Shown: positions 36,695 through 45,982, numbered from the stretch's first letter. The stretch: DNA of 64,000 nucleotides from Neobacillus soli NBRC 102451 (GCF_001591665.1 NZ_BCVI01000036.1:1-64000); one strand, 5' to 3'. A program made the numbers and translations. The notes: generated from the letters alone by a model not told the origin.

Positions 36695-38038
36695 TTAAGA
36701 ATTAATTAACTCTTTTGTAATACGACCGTTATCAAAAACAACTTCTCCATTGACAATAGTTGTTTTGACTGTCCCTTTAAATGTCATGCCCACATATGGG
36801 GAGTGCTTGTGACGGTAGAATAAATCTTCATTCTTCAGTTCAAAGCTTTCATTCAAGTTGACAAGAGTCAAATCTGCATCGTAATCAACAGCAATTGTTC
36901 CTTTATTTGCAAGGCCAAATAATTTCGCTGGATTTGTTGCTGTTAATGCAGCAATTTTTTCTAACGGAAGATTCCGTTTAAAATACCCTTCCGTCAACAA
37001 AATATTCAAGGTAGATTGAGCACCGGAAATACCGCCCCAGCCTTCGAAGAAGTTTCCTTCAATTTCTTTCATAGAAGCAGGTGCCGGTGAATGGTCAGAA
37101 CCAATCACATCAATTTCGCCGTTCGCTACAGCAACCCATAAATCTTCAAGTTCATCTTCATCGCGCAACGGAGGGGCGCATTTCGCAATTCCTCCTTTTT
37201 CTTCTAAATCCTTAACGGTTAATGAGAGGTAGTGCGGGCAAGTTTCGACTGTAATATCAACACCCCGACGTTTTGCCTCTTCAATTACTTCGACAACCTT
37301 TCGGCTGCTTGCATGGACAATGTGTAATTTACACCCCGTTGCTTCCGCATACGAAATGATTCTTCGTACTGCCTCAATCTCAGAGATGATTGGTCTTGAC
37401 TCAACAAAATCACGTGCCGATGTTTTGCCTTCCCTTTGTTTCTTTTGTGCAAGCTGATCGCAAATAACCGTACTTTCGGCGTGAACAGCTAAAAGAGAGC
37501 CAAGAGAAGCAATTTCCGTCATGCCTTTAAAGATAGTTTCATCGTCAACATTATTAAAATCAGCGATTCCACTTGGAGACATAAAGGCTTTAAAGCCGAT
37601 GACTCCATTTTCATGAAGTTCTTTTAGATTTTCAATGTTTTCCGGTACAAGTCCGCCCCAGAAGCGCGGATTAACAATTGACTTTTGCTCAGAAAGTGTA
37701 CGTTTTAATTCAAGATTTTCTTTATTAATGGTTGGCGGTGTACTGTTCAACGGCATATCAAAGAATGTTGTTACTCCACCCGCAGCTAAACTTCTGCTGC
37801 CGGTTTCTAGTCCTTCCCATTCTGTTCTTCCAGGCTCGTTAAAGTGAACATGTGAATCAATTAAGCCCGGGAATACATGGAGACCTTCCGCATTAATTTC
37901 TTTTTCAGCCTTTGCCTCAATCGCCTTGTTGACTGACACTTCTGCAATTTTCCCCGCCTGAACTGCAATATCCCCTTTGACAACTGAATCAGCAGTTACA
38001 ATATTACCGTTTCTAATAATTAAATCGTAATTAGTCAT
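36695..38038 (-). CDS. allB: Allantoinase, copy 1
   Basis: A 447-aa cyclic amidohydrolase that opens the allantoin ring to allantoate. Metal-site features: DSHVHFNEPGRTEWEG, the position of the carboxylated Lys in GFKAFMSPSG, His in HAEST and IVHASSRK, and Asp in GSDHSPAP. The HVHFNEPGRT form and the ETCPHYLSL block resemble B. subtilis PucH. AAAGGGAG precedes the ATG. A palindrome, ATTGTT-N4-AACAAT, lies upstream and may be an operator. The neighbouring gene encodes a second allantoinase-like protein, so a dihydropyrimidinase-like specificity for one of them cannot be excluded. Confidence 0.9.
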   Translation of the reverse strand: MTNYDLIIRNGNIVTADSVVKGDIAVQAGKIAEVSVNKAIEAKAEKEINAEGLHVFPGLIDSHVHFNEPGRTEWEGLETGSRSLAAGGVTTFFDMPLNSTPPTINKENLELKRTLSEQKSIVNPRFWGGLVPENIENLKELHENGVIGFKAFMSPSGIADFNNVDDETIFKGMTEIASLGSLLAVHAESTVICDQLAQKKQREGKTSARDFVESRPIISEIEAVRRIISYAEATGCKLHIVHASSRKVVEVIEEAKRRGVDITVETCPHYLSLTVKDLEEKGGIAKCAPPLRDEDELEDLWVAVANGEIDVIGSDHSPAPASMKEIEGNFFEGWGGISGAQSTLNILLTEGYFKRNLPLEKIAALTATNPAKLFGLANKGTIAVDYDADLTLVNLNESFELKNEDLFYRHKHSPYVGMTFKGTVKTTIVNGEVVFDNGRITKELINS

Positions 38039-38133
38039 GGCAGATAATCTCCCTTTTATAAAAAAAATACAAAATGTTTTTTACTATTCCATTGTAATTA
38101 TTCAGAAAATATGTTATTTTTATTATCAACATA

Positions 38134-38149
38134 ATTGTTCTATAACAAT
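38134..38149. promoter_or_regulatory. Palindrome upstream of allantoinase copy 1
   Basis: ATTGTTCTATAACAAT: 6-bp perfect arms around four bases, about 100 bp upstream of the start. It could be an operator for one of the PucR proteins. I did not find clear copies at the other island promoters. Confidence 0.35.
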
Positions 38150-38177
38150 ATCCGTTGTACTAATACAAGTTTACCCA

Positions 38178-39536
38178 TTATTTTTGTGCAGACATTAGTT
38201 TTCCAATAGGATTCCCAACAATACCTTTTTCCAAGTCGAACACAACATTTCCACGTACGATTGTTTTCGTTACCCGGCAGTCAATTTTTCTGCCTTCATA
38301 TGCGCTGTGTTTATTTTTGTAGTAAAGGTCTTCGCGTTTGACCACATACGACTGGTTAGGATCTACCAAAATAATATCCGCATCTTTTGAAACTGCAATT
38401 TCGCCTTTATTAGGCAAATTAAAACGTTTAGAAGGATTGGAAGCAATTAAATCAACAAACTTTTCAACAGCTAGACCACGTTGTTTTACAGCCAAATCGA
38501 ACATTAAATCGACATTATTTTGAATACCGCTAATTCCGCCCCACGCTTCCCAAAGATTTCCTTGCTTTAAATCCTCGGTACAAGGCGAATGGTCGGAAGT
38601 TAGCCAATCGATATTGCCGCTCAGAAGCTCGTCCCATAATTTTGCTTGATCTACTGCTTTTCTAATAGGCGGCTGACATTTCGCTCTAGGTCCAATCTCA
38701 TCAACTTGTTCGGCAGTCATGGCAAAATAATGCGGGCATGATTCAACTGTTACATCGACACCTTCAGCACGCGCTTTCAAGATGGTCTGAATTGCCTCAG
38801 AGGTACTAATATGGACAAGATGTAACTTACAGCCAGTGTCTTTGGCAAATAGGATTGCGCGTTGAACAGCTTCCACTTCTGTGACTATCGGGCGTGATTC
38901 TGCATATTCTACACCTGAATTTTTGCCTTCTCTTGCAAATTCTTTTGAAAGACCAGAGGTAACCGATGCGTTTTCGGCATGGATACATAATAGCTGATCT
39001 AATTCTGCTAATTTTTGCATACCTTTATATAAGGTGTAATCATCCACATTGGTGAAATCTCCTGGAATATCGCTTGTGATATCAGATAAGAAGCATTTGA
39101 AAGCAAGAACACCTGCATCAGCCAACTCTTGCAGCTTATCTAGATTTTCCGGCACAAGCCCGCCATAGAACGCATAGTCCACATAGTTTTGATGAACAGC
39201 GGCTTCAAGTTTAAGGTCCAGAGCCTCTTTATTAATTGTGGCCGGCAGCGCATTAAGCGGCATTTCTACATAGCTAGTTGTACCGCCCGCTGCCATTGCT
39301 TTCGAGCCTGTTTCAAAGCCTTCCCATTCCGTCCGGCCAGGTTCGCTAATGTGAACATGTGTATCAACCATCCCCGGCATTACATATTGGCCGTTAGCAT
39401 CAATTATTTCTTTCGCATCTTCAGTAATTTGCTCAGCAATACAGGTAATTTTTTCATCTTTAACCCCAATATCTGCTTTTCGTACACCATCATGGAATAC
39501 AACATTTCCGCCTTTGATGATCAAATCATACTTCAT
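38178..39536 (-). CDS. allB: Allantoinase, copy 2
   Basis: A 452-aa allantoinase paralogue. It shares the metal-site pattern (DTHVHISEPGRTEWEG, AFKCFLSD with the carboxylated Lys, HAENAS, LVHISTS, TSDHSPC). The HISEPGR, FKCF and ESCPHYFAM forms are those of E. coli AllB, whereas copy 1 is closer to PucH, so the two are not a recent duplication. The start at 39536 follows GAAGGAGG. It is directly downstream of the allantoin permease gene. Confidence 0.9.
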   Translation of the reverse strand: MKYDLIIKGGNVVFHDGVRKADIGVKDEKITCIAEQITEDAKEIIDANGQYVMPGMVDTHVHISEPGRTEWEGFETGSKAMAAGGTTSYVEMPLNALPATINKEALDLKLEAAVHQNYVDYAFYGGLVPENLDKLQELADAGVLAFKCFLSDITSDIPGDFTNVDDYTLYKGMQKLAELDQLLCIHAENASVTSGLSKEFAREGKNSGVEYAESRPIVTEVEAVQRAILFAKDTGCKLHLVHISTSEAIQTILKARAEGVDVTVESCPHYFAMTAEQVDEIGPRAKCQPPIRKAVDQAKLWDELLSGNIDWLTSDHSPCTEDLKQGNLWEAWGGISGIQNNVDLMFDLAVKQRGLAVEKFVDLIASNPSKRFNLPNKGEIAVSKDADIILVDPNQSYVVKREDLYYKNKHSAYEGRKIDCRVTKTIVRGNVVFDLEKGIVGNPIGKLMSAQK

Positions 39537-39570
39537 CGTATTTCCTCCTTCAAACATTTTGAACTGTTAG

Positions 39571-39602
39571 AAGCCGCATTTTTCAGTTGAAAAATGCGGC
39601 TT
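39571..39602 (-). terminator. Hairpin between allantoin permease and allantoinase
   Basis: Perfect stem AAGCCGCATTTTTC/GAAAAATGCGGCTT around a short loop. It lacks a strong T-tract on the minus strand, so it may be a weak terminator or a processing/stability element inside the operon. Confidence 0.6.
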
Positions 39603-39628
39603 GCTTATTAAGAATCAATAGGTTACCA

Positions 39629-41029
39629 TCATTTCTCAAAAATTGTACCCTCTTTAAATTTTGAACCTTTAAATGCAAACTTATTCAGAAGAATATAGGC
39701 AATACCTGCTACAACTAAGCCGATAATCCATGCTAGATCCACTTCGATAAAGGCAGCGCCAGCACCAATCAGCATGGCAATCACTGCAGCAGGATTAAAC
39801 CCTGCAAATGGACCGTCTGCCTTGTACAAATCAGCCACATTTACCTTTTGCTTTCTTAAAATATAATAGTCAACTAATAATATTGACACAATTGGGCCTA
39901 AAAACGCGGAATACGTTAGAATGAAAACATTAAGCCCCTTTGCCGATGACTCCTGTACAAGCACCCAAGGAAACGCACATAACGCAAGCAATCCTGTTAC
40001 AGTTACAGAAGCTTTATATTTTAATTTTGTTAACAATGTAATGACATAGGCTGGAGGAATAATGTTGGCAACCATATTGGTTGCTACGACCCCAATCACA
40101 ATGAATGCCGATACACCTAACGAGATAAAAGAATTATCAATTACAGATGGAATGGCTTTTGCAGGATTCGTGATACCAGTTGCAGCGGCAAGCATTGCCC
40201 CGATAATAATTACAAAACCATACGCTACAGTAATGGGCATAAAGTATAATGACCCGCGTTTTGCATCACTCATACCAGTTTTTAGCTCTCTGGAATAGTC
40301 TGCTGCACTTACAAAGATACCTGCATAATTTCCTAATAAGACCATAATCATTCCGAAGAATGGCAAGCCCCATGAGCCTTTTGCATGGACCCAATTTTCT
40401 GCTATGGCTGTGCTGTGGGATGTTAGAAGAATTCCAAATACATAAACAAGTGCAAGCATAATAACAACAGATGCAAGTGTTTCTACCCATTTAACAGCAT
40501 GGAAGCCAAACATTGATAATACAATTTGCACTAACTGCAGTGCGACAAAACAAATGGCAACATGATCAAAGGTGCCGCCAGTAACAATCTTCATAATTTC
40601 ATTTAAGGCCGTACCGCCAATCCAACTTTGAACTCCGTACCAGACGATGGCGGGTATAGCACGTAAAAGTGACGATATAACTGTTCCTTTTATCCCAAAG
40701 GACATTCTGAGCTGCACCACATATGGTACTCCTTCTCTGTATCCGAGCCTGTCATTTAACGCAAAAATAGTTGAAATAATCCCAATTGCAACGATGGCTG
40801 CGGCAATTGTCTGAAAGATATTTAGTGTCGCCATACCCGCAACAATTATACTAGCCCCAAGCGTCATATTGCCTAAATTAACTCCGTCACCAATCCACAT
40901 AAACATATAAGCTAATGGACCTACCGTCCTACCCGCGTCCGTTTTCGGCTTTAGTGAATCATCCATACCCGGATCAAATTGAATCTCCGTCTCATTTGTA
41001 TCGTAACTTTTTATACTTGCCTGTGCCAA
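39629..41029 (-). CDS. pucI: Allantoin permease (NCS1 family)
   Basis: A 12-helix nucleobase:cation symporter-1 of 466 aa. Typical blocks: the tryptophan-containing first helix MFMWIGDGVNLGNMTLGASI, GIKGTVISSLLRAIPAIVWYG and VSAADYSRELKTG. Position beside two allantoinases makes allantoin the expected substrate, as for B. subtilis PucI. The start is TTG with GGGGGGATC upstream. It leads the main catabolic unit. Confidence 0.9.
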   Translation of the reverse strand: MAQASIKSYDTNETEIQFDPGMDDSLKPKTDAGRTVGPLAYMFMWIGDGVNLGNMTLGASIIVAGMATLNIFQTIAAAIVAIGIISTIFALNDRLGYREGVPYVVQLRMSFGIKGTVISSLLRAIPAIVWYGVQSWIGGTALNEIMKIVTGGTFDHVAICFVALQLVQIVLSMFGFHAVKWVETLASVVIMLALVYVFGILLTSHSTAIAENWVHAKGSWGLPFFGMIMVLLGNYAGIFVSAADYSRELKTGMSDAKRGSLYFMPITVAYGFVIIIGAMLAAATGITNPAKAIPSVIDNSFISLGVSAFIVIGVVATNMVANIIPPAYVITLLTKLKYKASVTVTGLLALCAFPWVLVQESSAKGLNVFILTYSAFLGPIVSILLVDYYILRKQKVNVADLYKADGPFAGFNPAAVIAMLIGAGAAFIEVDLAWIIGLVVAGIAYILLNKFAFKGSKFKEGTIFEK

Positions 41030-41345
41030 AGAGATCCCCCCAAAAAAGTTGTACTTCTATTATTATTTGCACAAAAACTCAAATTAAAAGCGGAAAGTAT
41101 TTCATTAAAACAAATAAGATTTTCTAACCCCTATATTTGTTATACTATTTTTATTTAATGTTATACTTTTTAATCTTTTTTTAACTTGATTTACAGTATG
41201 ATTGTAAACGGTCCCAACCAGGTTGTCATTGTTCATTTCACACAATGTTCACAAATTAAATTTAGATAAAATAGACAAATGCACTGGGGGATAAGCATTT
41301 AAACGGCAAAAAAAAGGCCATCCATCACGGATGCCCTTTTCGTTT
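41030..41345. other. Promoter region of the allantoin permease and upstream terminator
   Basis: About 315 bp. On the minus strand TATAACA occurs twice near 41137-41165 as possible -10 elements of the permease promoter. A near-palindrome CAACCAGGTTG lies at 41215-41225, and TGTTCA occurs twice near 41230-41250. The NCS2 gene terminator is at 41308-41336. No gene is seen. Confidence 0.45.
41308..41336 (-). terminator. Terminator after the NCS2 permease
   Basis: Minus-strand GGCATCC-GTGAT-GGATGGCC stem followed by eight T. Confidence 0.92.
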
Positions 41346-42668
41346 TCAACCAGCCTTTTCCTTTTTTACGATACTTTTTCCCGCATTATCCAGTTTCGAC
41401 CAGTTAATGGTGTTTTCAAGAAGAACTGATAATAATATCCCCATTAATAAGCCGCTGCTTAGAAGTGGCCGGACAAGCATCGGGATGGACCCAAACATAT
41501 CAGCTGGAATATTCATAATCGCAATTCCTAACAAAACCGGGGCTGCAATCCGATAAATCGTTTTAGGGTTAAAGCGAATTCCATCTAAATTAGACAGTGC
41601 ACCACTAAACAATTGCAGATAAGCTACAAAAAGAACAGCGTCTCCTACACTTACAGGGAGAGTCGAAAAGAGATGACTCAGTGCTGGAACTAAACCAAGT
41701 ACAATAAACATGACCGCCCCAATGATCATTGGCAGTCGATCAAATATCAGTGTCGACTGCAAAAAGCCTAATGACGATACATAAGGTGCGTATGGTACCA
41801 TTCCAAATAATCCAGAAACGACGGAATTGATTCCCGTCAGTACAAATGATTTGCGATACTGGTTATTGGTGGTAGTCGCCTTTACCATCGGTTCAAACCC
41901 TTTAATTGAGGCAATTGTATTGGTCGTATTTACCAGGCCCGTTAGGATTGCCATAATGATAAGCCCAAGACTAAAGGTTGGTTTCCCCCAAGGAAAAACA
42001 TTAAAAATCTTTGTAGAAGTAACTACTTCAGAAGACTGTTCTGGGAAGAACAGCACATAAATAATCCAGCCTGTTACAATTCCAATTAGTATAGAGAAGT
42101 TCCGAATTACTCCAGGTCCCTTTACATTAATCCAGACAACGAGAATGATTAACCCAATTGATAACGCAGCTGTAGGAAGATGAATTTGATCCCCTGTAGC
42201 CAGCCCAAGCATTCCTTTTGTAAAAATCCCTATCAATTGCGCGGCCAGTAAAAATAGTACTGTACTCATAACAACCGGTGTAAACAAACGCTTTAATACA
42301 CTTCCCATACCAAGAGCCCCAAGAATCATAACAAGAATCCCGGATAGGATGATTCCGATTGCCAGCCCGCCCCCAAGTTCACTAACAGAAATCCCTGACG
42401 AGGTAGCGGATGCACTTAAACTTAAAATGGCTCCCCACCATAATCCAGATTGCCCTTCCATCAATGGATATCTATGTCCAATTACTGCCTGAAGAACACA
42501 AGCCACGCCTGTAAAAATAAATGACCTTTGAAGTGCACTCGCGACTTCCATGGAGGATAAATCGAATGCATCCCCAATGGTTAACGGGATGACTACCGTA
42601 TTTGCAAACATAAAAAACAGCCATTGTAAGCCGGCTAAAGACATCGTAGCTGATGACTTTTGATTCAT
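41346..42668 (-). CDS. NCS2 purine/pyrimidine permease (YbbY-like)
   Basis: A membrane transporter of the nucleobase:cation symporter-2 family, 440 aa, 12-14 helices. Recognisable parts are GHRYPLMEGQSGLWWGA, the LGLIIMAILTGLVNTTNTIAS region and FGMVPYAPYVSSLGFL. It resembles E. coli YbbY, which lies in the allantoin gene cluster, so a purine, uracil or ureide substrate is expected. The start at 42668 (MNQKSS) is set by TTGGAGGG. It is a separate unit led by a hairpin-rich region. Confidence 0.87.
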   Translation of the reverse strand: MNQKSSATMSLAGLQWLFFMFANTVVIPLTIGDAFDLSSMEVASALQRSFIFTGVACVLQAVIGHRYPLMEGQSGLWWGAILSLSASATSSGISVSELGGGLAIGIILSGILVMILGALGMGSVLKRLFTPVVMSTVLFLLAAQLIGIFTKGMLGLATGDQIHLPTAALSIGLIILVVWINVKGPGVIRNFSILIGIVTGWIIYVLFFPEQSSEVVTSTKIFNVFPWGKPTFSLGLIIMAILTGLVNTTNTIASIKGFEPMVKATTTNNQYRKSFVLTGINSVVSGLFGMVPYAPYVSSLGFLQSTLIFDRLPMIIGAVMFIVLGLVPALSHLFSTLPVSVGDAVLFVAYLQLFSGALSNLDGIRFNPKTIYRIAAPVLLGIAIMNIPADMFGSIPMLVRPLLSSGLLMGILLSVLLENTINWSKLDNAGKSIVKKEKAG

Positions 42669-42694
42669 TACTATTTCCCTCCAATTCTCTTTTA

Positions 42695-42777
42695 GCCGAT
42701 AGGAAAGTATAACTTTCCTAATCGGGCATAAGGGCAACTACGCCTCTGTCTTCGCCCTAACGGGCTCGCCAATCGGC
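42695..42777 (-). repeat. Hairpin-rich leader or dispersed repeat
   Basis: Four inverted repeats in 83 bp: GCCGATAGGAAAGT/ACTTTCCTAATCGGGC (42695-42727), AGGGC...GCCCT (42731-42758), GCCCTAACGGGC (42754-42765) and GCCAATCGGC (42768-42777). The second and third share the GCCCT arm and exclude each other. It sits just before the NCS2 ribosome binding site. It does not match the purine riboswitch consensus. It resembles hairpin-rich repeats I have seen scattered in Bacillaceae genomes. Regulation is possible but unproven. Confidence 0.5.
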
Positions 42778-43015
42778 AAGTTTTCTTTATCTTTTCCTAA
42801 CTATTTTGATCTATTTGGATTCAGTTCTTAGTAAAGTTTTAACTTATCAACAAATAAGTAAAAATATTCCCTAACAGATAAAAATCCCATTAGAATTAAA
42901 TGTACTAGAAAAGGCAAATAAAGTCATTAGTCGTTATTCATAATTATATATGGTATTTTTGTCTAATATAGATAATAATAAAAAAAGTAAAGGATTAGCT
43001 AGGTGGAGGTACCAA

Positions 43016-44674
43016 ATGAAAATAGTTGAGGATTTATTTATTGTCGATGTCTTTCAAGATGCACAAGTCATTGCTGGGCATGCGGGATTAAAACGAGTGG
43101 TCGAATCAATCGAGGTTTCCGAAACACCGGACGTGATAAATTTTTTAGCTGAGAACTCTCTGTTATTGACAACGGGTTTTGCATTTAAAGATGATCCGCT
43201 TGCACTCGGCAAACTGATATCGCAAATGAGTAAGCATCCCTGTGCCGGCATAGCCATAAAACTAAAAAGATTCATTGATATAATCCCTAAAGAGGTGGTG
43301 GATTTAGCCAATTCATTAGAATTTCCGATTATCATTATTCCCCCCTCTCTTACTTTAGGAAATGTTGCCCATCAATTGTTAAGTTTTTTATGGAATAACA
43401 AAATCGAGGAGCTATTTTATGCTATCCATATTCATAAAAAATTTACGGATATGATGATCAAAGGCTATAATCTTCAATCCCTAATTGAAAATCTTGGCTA
43501 TTTTTTAAAAAACCCTGTCCTGTTACTTAGCCCTCTAGGTGATATTGTTTCATTTTCCCAGCACTTTCATAAGGAAAACATGAAAAATATGAAAGAACAC
43601 GTGGAGTCTCTTTTTAAAAAGAATATTGAAAAATATAGCGAAAAAAGTATGATTACAATTGATCATCCTAACCCTACCAATTCCTCCATTTCACTTAATA
43701 TAGTTCAGGTAAAAACGATGCATCCATATCCAAGCCTGCTTATCATCTTTAACGCAGAAAAATTACCCTATCCGTCATCGCAATTAGCGATTGAGCAGGC
43801 ATCAACCGTGATTTCCTTCACCTTATTAAAGAACGAAGCAATCCGTGAAAGCAGCCGTTTATTAGAAAACAACTTTTTCGGCTCGCTCGTTGAAGGGAAC
43901 ATAGACTTAAAAGAAGAGATTATTTATCGTGGCAAACAACACGGGTTAATTGAAAAAGCAAAATACCTTTGTATTGTATTTCAGATTGATGGGGAAAAGC
44001 AGGATACATTCCTACAAAGTGATCTCATGACAAGGAATCGGTCATACGATTTTTTATATGATTTATTTAATAAATCAATAATCAAAATTAATAAGGATAG
44101 TATTCTTTTTATAAAGAACAGGTTTTTTGTCAGTATCATCCAAACGACAAACGATAGCCTCTTAACTTCCATTAAGAAAAAACTAGAGGAGTTCCAAGAG
44201 GAAGCTTTTAACACATTAAAGGTCTCGCTTTCCTTTGGTGTTGGTAACTTTGTCAACGATATGACCTATATCCCGATCACCTATTCTGAAGCTGTGGAGG
44301 CTTGGAAACATGGCGAGGAATTATACCAAAAGAAATTTATCAACCTTTACGAAACAAAGCAATTAATCGAACTCATTCATTTAATTCCAAAGGAAAACTT
44401 AAAGAACTTTTATGAAAACACATTGCGTTCGCTCGCGTATCCAAAAACAAAGGATGAGGAAGATTTAATCAATACATTAATTGTATTTTTGGAAAATAAT
44501 TGTGAGATCACGATTACATCCAAAAAATTATTTATCCACCGGAATACGGTTAAATATCGAATCGCAAAATGTGAAAATATATTAGGGTATTTAGTTCATG
44601 AACCGCAAAACTCATTGCATTTGAGAATGGCATTACTGATGCGCCCGATTTTCACAAAAACAGTAGGTGGGTAA
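43016..44674 (+). CDS. PucR family transcriptional regulator, second copy
   Basis: A 552-aa PucR-type regulator with an N-terminal purine-catabolism domain (FIVDVFQDAQVIAGHAGLKR, NSLLLTTGFAFKDD) and a C-terminal helix-turn-helix (EITITSKKLFIHRNTVKYRI, AKCENILG). The start at 43016 follows GGTGGAGG; upstream ATGs lack a site. It is divergent from the NCS2 permease gene and only distantly similar to the PucR inside the operon. It may govern the permease while the other governs catabolism, but no binding site is evident. Confidence 0.9.
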   Translation: MKIVEDLFIVDVFQDAQVIAGHAGLKRVVESIEVSETPDVINFLAENSLLLTTGFAFKDDPLALGKLISQMSKHPCAGIAIKLKRFIDIIPKEVVDLANSLEFPIIIIPPSLTLGNVAHQLLSFLWNNKIEELFYAIHIHKKFTDMMIKGYNLQSLIENLGYFLKNPVLLLSPLGDIVSFSQHFHKENMKNMKEHVESLFKKNIEKYSEKSMITIDHPNPTNSSISLNIVQVKTMHPYPSLLIIFNAEKLPYPSSQLAIEQASTVISFTLLKNEAIRESSRLLENNFFGSLVEGNIDLKEEIIYRGKQHGLIEKAKYLCIVFQIDGEKQDTFLQSDLMTRNRSYDFLYDLFNKSIIKINKDSILFIKNRFFVSIIQTTNDSLLTSIKKKLEEFQEEAFNTLKVSLSFGVGNFVNDMTYIPITYSEAVEAWKHGEELYQKKFINLYETKQLIELIHLIPKENLKNFYENTLRSLAYPKTKDEEDLINTLIVFLENNCEITITSKKLFIHRNTVKYRIAKCENILGYLVHEPQNSLHLRMALLMRPIFTKTVGG

Positions 44675-44772
44675 GTTCTCCGCTATTTCTTTAGCTGAAA
44701 ACACTAACAAGGCTCATCCTGTTAACTTTATAATTATTATACTATAATAACAAATAGGAGAATTTAATTTTT

Positions 44773-44799
44773 ATGAAAGTGTGTGAACCATCAAGATGA
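44773..44799 (+). CDS. Eight-codon upstream ORF coupled to the esterase
   Basis: ATG at 44773 after AGGAGA starts the peptide MKVCEPSR. Its TGA overlaps the esterase ATG as ATGA. The esterase itself has no good ribosome binding site, so this short frame may deliver ribosomes to it. Inference from spacing only. Confidence 0.4.
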   Translation: MKVCEPSR

Positions 44800-45653
44800 A
44801 AACAACCATCGTTTATAGAAAAGAAACTAACTTTGAGATAAAAGCTGATTTTTATCCGGTGTCGCAAAAATTCAGCCCTGTTATCGTCTATATTCACGGC
44901 GGCGGCCTCTTTTGGGGGTCGAGAGAAGATATGAAGGCCGAACAGATTGAACTTTATCTTCAGGCTGGTTTTAATGTATTCTCGATTGATTATCGGCTGG
45001 CTCCTGAATCCCAGCTGCCCGAAATTAAATCCGATATTGCCGCTGCTCTTTCTTGGCTTGAAGACGAAGGTGCCAAGGAATTTGAGTATGATCCAGACAA
45101 AATAGCTGTGATTGGGAGCTCAGCCGGGGCCTACCTTGCGCTATTATCTGGGACTTTTAAGAAGAAGCCAAAAGCGATTGTGTCGTTTTACGGATATGGT
45201 GATATTACAGGCGATTGGGCAACGAAACCGAGCCCCCACTATCAAAAAATGACTACTGTCCCAAAAGAACTTGCAAAAATGCTCGTTTCAGACAAAGTTA
45301 TTACCGTAGGCCCAATTGAAAAACGTTATGCCATCTATATGTACGCCAGACAGAACGGTGTATGGATTGAAGAAATTAGCGGCCATAATAAGGGAAATCT
45401 TTCTGAATTTTGCCCATTAAACTTTGCAAATGCCGATTTTCCACCAACGCTCCTTTTACACGGAACAATGGATGAGGATGTCCCATATGAACAATCGGTA
45501 CTAATGACCGAGGCATTAAAAAATGCTGGGGCAGAAAGCCGATTAATAACGATCCCAAACGGCAAGCATGTGTTCGACGAAGATTGGCAGAACCCGATTG
45601 TCCAAAAAGCCTTTGATGAGGTTATTACCTTTTTAAAAGGACATTTCGAATAA
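44796..45653 (+). CDS. Alpha/beta hydrolase (esterase/lipase family)
   Basis: A 285-aa cytosolic alpha/beta hydrolase of the HSL/acetyl esterase type. The oxyanion-hole HGGGLFWGS, nucleophile Ser in GSSAGAYLAL, Asp in HGTMDEDVPYEQS and catalytic His in NGKHVFDED make a full triad. It hydrolyses carboxyl esters of unknown identity. It lies between the second PucR gene and a spore gene, with its own terminator, and no metabolic link to either is visible. Confidence 0.85.
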   Translation: MKTTIVYRKETNFEIKADFYPVSQKFSPVIVYIHGGGLFWGSREDMKAEQIELYLQAGFNVFSIDYRLAPESQLPEIKSDIAAALSWLEDEGAKEFEYDPDKIAVIGSSAGAYLALLSGTFKKKPKAIVSFYGYGDITGDWATKPSPHYQKMTTVPKELAKMLVSDKVITVGPIEKRYAIYMYARQNGVWIEEISGHNKGNLSEFCPLNFANADFPPTLLLHGTMDEDVPYEQSVLMTEALKNAGAESRLITIPNGKHVFDEDWQNPIVQKAFDEVITFLKGHFE

Positions 45654-45660
45654 CAAAAAA

Positions 45661-45690
45661 GAAGCCCGCCAACGATTGGCGGGCTTTTCT
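45661..45690. terminator. Terminator after the esterase
   Basis: GCCCGCCA-ACGAT-TGGCGGGC stem with A-run before and TTTTCTTT after. Confidence 0.9.
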
Positions 45691-45809
45691 TTGAATTTCA
45701 CAAACAATAAGGCAATTTATGACTAAAAAATCAGATAATAAACACTTGTCCCTTTCAAATCAAATAATCATGCATAAAATGTAATTATTTAATGGGGGAG
45801 GTGATTTCT

Positions 45810-45914
45810 ATGTCTGAGCATCACGAAAGACACAACAACGGTTTTGCGTTAATTGTTGTGTTGTTTATTTTATTAATCATTGTCGGAGCATCCTTCATGA
45901 GTGGTATGTACTAA
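45810..45914 (+). CDS. YjcZ family sporulation membrane protein
   Basis: A 34-aa protein with a histidine-rich N terminus (SEHHERHNNG) and a single hydrophobic helix GFALIVVLFILLIIVGASF, the YjcZ family pattern. GGGGGAGGTG lies just before the ATG. A CATAAAAT element at 45773-45780 resembles a mother-cell sigma -10. These peptides are made during sporulation; their function is not established. Confidence 0.88.
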   Translation: MSEHHERHNNGFALIVVLFILLIIVGASFMSGMY

Positions 45915-45942
45915 GCTTTAAACCACCGGTATCAAGATAACG

Positions 45943-45982
45943 AAGAAAGAGCGGTAAACCCTTGGTTTCACCGCTCTTTCTT
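45943..45982. terminator. Bidirectional terminator
   Basis: AAGAAAGAGCGGT pairs with the CCGCTCTTTCTT arm. It serves YjcZ (rightward) and the acetolactate-synthase-like gene (leftward). Confidence 0.85.

Noticed and set aside
42695-42777. Purine riboswitch before the NCS2 permease
   Set aside because: The conserved three-way-junction elements of the purine aptamer are missing; only unrelated hairpins are seen.
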